Source: Eubacteriales bacterium
GTDB lineage: Bacteria; Bacillota; Clostridia; Acetivibrionales; JANLFN01
NCBI GenBank assembly: GCA_024655885.1
Contig: JANLFN010000009.1
Span: 1-64,000, forward strand
Direction of reading: 5' to 3'
DNA: 64,000 bases
Below, one piece after another: positions 62,399-64,000 of the stretch. The first letter of the stretch is position 1, and every line of letters starts with the position of its first letter. The position numbers were made by a program, and so were the translations under genes. Under the pieces are notes generated by a model that worked only from the letters and a program-made list of their open reading frames with translations, did not search any database and was not told where the DNA came from.

Positions 62399-62878
62399 TT
62401 ATTCGCCGCACCGTTTTAATGCTTCATAGCATTGTGCGGCTATTTTTACGATCGTATCGATATCTGCCTTATGTCCGAAACTCAAAAGATTGAAACGAAT
62501 ATCCTCTGTGGTGATATCCATGACCTGCTTAAATTGCGTATCTGTCAACGGACCCACGATCAACTCCAGCTTTTCCCTCAGTGTCTTTGGACCTTTGCCC
62601 GGTAAGTATACCAGCCGGTCGTTGATGATTACCGCCTTTCCTTCCAGCACCTCCCGGGCGATCCAGGGATATCCGGCCTGCTCGTATATCCGGTTGATAT
62701 ACTCTGCCTGCCGTCCTACTTTGTTAATGTCCTCCATGAGCTTTTCCATGTCTACATCGTAGAGGATGACCTCAGGTCCGCAAATTTCTAACCCCGCAGT
62801 GGTTTCTACCTTTTCCAGAATGTCCAGCAACGCCGGGTCTACATTGTGCCGGATGAATACTCTTACCTCACTTTTCAT
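62399..62878 (-). CDS. Phage protein of unknown function
   Basis: A 159-residue protein. VRVFIRHNVDPALLDILEKV, then GYPWIAREVLEGKAVIINDR. No catalytic motif recognised. ATG at 62878 overlaps the stop of the small cysteine-containing gene, so the two are coupled. GGAGGGAAGAGGA precedes it. Confidence 0.6.
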   Translation of the reverse strand: MKSEVRVFIRHNVDPALLDILEKVETTAGLEICGPEVILYDVDMEKLMEDINKVGRQAEYINRIYEQAGYPWIAREVLEGKAVIINDRLVYLPGKGPKTLREKLELIVGPLTDTQFKQVMDITTEDIRFNLLSFGHKADIDTIVKIAAQCYEALKRCGE

Positions 62879-63021
62879 TCCTCTTCCCTCCATTCAAATG
62901 TTTTGCAATCCAATACACTGCCATGCCCTGGCATAATCTCATCTTTCAGCTCAATCTCCTCTTTTGTACACCGTCCCTCCTTGTTATATTTGCAATCCCA
63001 CTCACACAATACTTTGGGCAC
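62875..63021 (-). CDS. Small cysteine-containing phage protein
   Basis: A 48-residue protein read from GTG at 63021 (ATG at 63027 is possible). Four cysteines lie in CEWDCKYNKEGRC and, later, DCKTFEW, a typical small metal-binding phage protein. The stop overlaps the next ATG (ATGA). AAAAGGAGGG precedes it. Confidence 0.6.
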   Translation of the reverse strand: MPKVLCEWDCKYNKEGRCTKEEIELKDEIMPGHGSVLDCKTFEWREEE

Positions 63022-63043
63022 CTGCATCCCTCCTTTTCCTGTG

Positions 63044-63247
63044 TTATGCGACAGTTTCTCCCCGGTACCATGCCTGACAGTCTATCAACCGGAAGTAATA
63101 TCGCCCATTGATTTGCAAATGCAGCATTCCGTCCCGGATCCATCGCAGAATATCCCTATGGCTACAATTCCATACTTTCTTCAGTGCTTCCATGCTGATA
63201 TATCCATCAGGGACTGTGCTTCCTTTTGGCCGGCCTCCTTTCTTCAA
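63044..63247 (-). CDS. Small helix-turn-helix protein
   Basis: A 67-residue winged-HTH protein. MEALKKVWNCSHRDILRWIR followed by DGMLHLQINGRYYFRL is an excisionase/MerR-type pattern. It overlaps the end of the upstream gene by four bases (ATGA). It may be a regulator or excisionase. The N-terminal KKGGRPKGS is an AT-hook-like basic arm. Confidence 0.6.
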   Translation of the reverse strand: MKKGGRPKGSTVPDGYISMEALKKVWNCSHRDILRWIRDGMLHLQINGRYYFRLIDCQAWYRGETVA

Positions 63248-64000
63248 GGTAACTCACCTCCATAAAATTCAAACTGGTCGCAGGTTTCCTCACTAATGTC
63301 CACATACCGCTCGTAGACTGTACACCAGGTACGATTGTTGTTCTCCAGCTCGTCGGCGTTGTAGTCCATGTCTGCCTTTGCGCAGGATCCGCAGGCACAA
63401 GCCGGATCATCTGTGATGCGGATTGGGCTGTTGTTTTGCGGAGCCTCTGGAGCCTCCGGCTTCGGCCGAGTTGTTGCCTTATATGTGGCTGTTTCAATGC
63501 GGTCTAATACGGTCATTGCATTATCCAGGGTATTGATGATGTCGTTATAATAATCCGGATCCACCTGATCGGCAAAAACCTTGATTTCCTTATCAGTGAG
63601 CTTTGCCAGGCCTTCATACAATGACGACACCTTGTCGTAGATGGCCAGGGCCACTTCGTCGGGGATGACTTCCTTTTCTACGACCTTTTCTTCCACAACC
63701 TTAACTGGCTGTGTTTCAATGGGTTTCTCCTTGAGCTGCTTCCGGAGGTTGTTGATCTCCTGGTTGAGCGTTTTTCTGTCCTCTCTCAGAGATTCAACTT
63801 CAGCCTGGTATTTCGCGATCTTTTTTCCCAACTCCTGGACCTTCGCAGGATCGCCGTTGCGTTTGGCCTGGTCCAGCTGCTGGCTGAACTCTCCCAACTG
63901 CCGATCTTTTTCTTTAAGCTGGCGGTCGAGCTCTCGGGCGTGTTGCTCAGCTGCGATTTTTTCCTGGAATGCCTTGTCTCTTTCTCTTAAGGCAACGTCC
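63244..64000 (-). CDS. Coiled-coil phage protein, truncated by the window edge
   Basis: Only the 3' part is visible; the frame stays open to base 64000. The first 150 visible residues are a highly charged coiled coil (FQEKIAAEQHARELDRQLKE). The tail carries CACGSCAKADMD and WCTVYERYVDISEETCDQF, which resembles the metal-binding cysteine cluster of the 280-residue protein at 61503. Function unknown. Confidence 0.6.
   Translation of the reverse strand, partial: DVALRERDKAFQEKIAAEQHARELDRQLKEKDRQLGEFSQQLDQAKRNGDPAKVQELGKKIAKYQAEVESLREDRKTLNQEINNLRKQLKEKPIETQPVKVVEEKVVEKEVIPDEVALAIYDKVSSLYEGLAKLTDKEIKVFADQVDPDYYNDIINTLDNAMTVLDRIETATYKATTRPKPEAPEAPQNNSPIRITDDPACACGSCAKADMDYNADELENNNRTWCTVYERYVDISEETCDQFEFYGGELP

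Noticed and set aside
1-64000. CRISPR arrays
   Set aside because: No regularly spaced repeats with unique spacers were seen. The decamer cluster at 50 kb has irregular spacing and orientation.

Overview
The window looks like accessory DNA of an anaerobic low-GC Firmicute, most likely a clostridial bacterium. The evidence is strong AGGAGG-type ribosome binding sites, frequent TTG and GTG starts, a large serine recombinase, a DUF2089 protein, and a prophage with Firmicute lysis genes (XhlA, XkdX, LLH holin). No core housekeeping gene is visible, so the genus cannot be fixed.

Two blocks are joined near 24 kb. The left block (about 1-24 kb) is a defence-rich genomic island. It holds an OLD-family ATPase/TOPRIM nuclease (minus strand) and, divergent from it, a three-gene operon of a SNF2-type helicase, a type III-like adenine methyltransferase and a type III Res-like helicase-nuclease. 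Next come a RepB/AEP-type primase gene broken by an in-frame TAG, small accessory genes (DUF6809, an excisionase-like HTH, DUF3800, an XRE regulator), an insertion-sequence transposase, a large serine recombinase, a decayed GNAT acetyltransferase, and an overlapping pair of unknown genes. A 40-bp direct repeat containing a tmRNA(ssrA)-like 3' end lies at 1005-1044 and again at 24026-24065 (39/40 identical). A second 23-bp perfect repeat lies at 57-79 and 22216-22238, the latter in the 3' end of the serine recombinase gene.

The right block (24.07 kb to the window edge and beyond) is a prophage of a contractile-tailed phage, almost entirely on the minus strand, so it reads from right to left. 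From 64 to 53 kb are early genes: recombination and repair (a natural SbcD-SbcC fusion, a RecU-like nuclease, a SF2 helicase, SSB) and small zinc-binding proteins. A primase-helicase lies at 50.3-52.7 kb, and immediately downstream of it is a non-coding region with seven copies of a decamer (ATGCCGGGTT or its complement) around an AT-rich core, which looks like a replication origin. Then follow an ArpU-like late regulator, a hicAB toxin-antitoxin pair inserted on the plus strand with a near-perfect promoter/operator, a free-standing homing endonuclease, lambda-type packaging and head genes (Nu1, GpA, portal, ClpP-like protease, gpD, gpE, gpZ), P2-type contractile tail and baseplate genes including a programmed -1 frameshift in the tail chaperone gene, a seven-bladed propeller protein, and the lysis cassette. 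After the late terminator, and before the att-like repeat, sits a cargo segment encoding a ClpP-fold SDH-type protease and a DEDDh exonuclease.

The prophage appears to have inserted next to the older island at the same ssrA-like target, giving a tandem array of mobile elements. The best candidates for something undescribed are the SNF2-Mod-Res operon, the two unknown two-gene modules at 22.6-23.9 kb and 24.2-25.8 kb, the SbcDC fusion, and the iteron-type origin.
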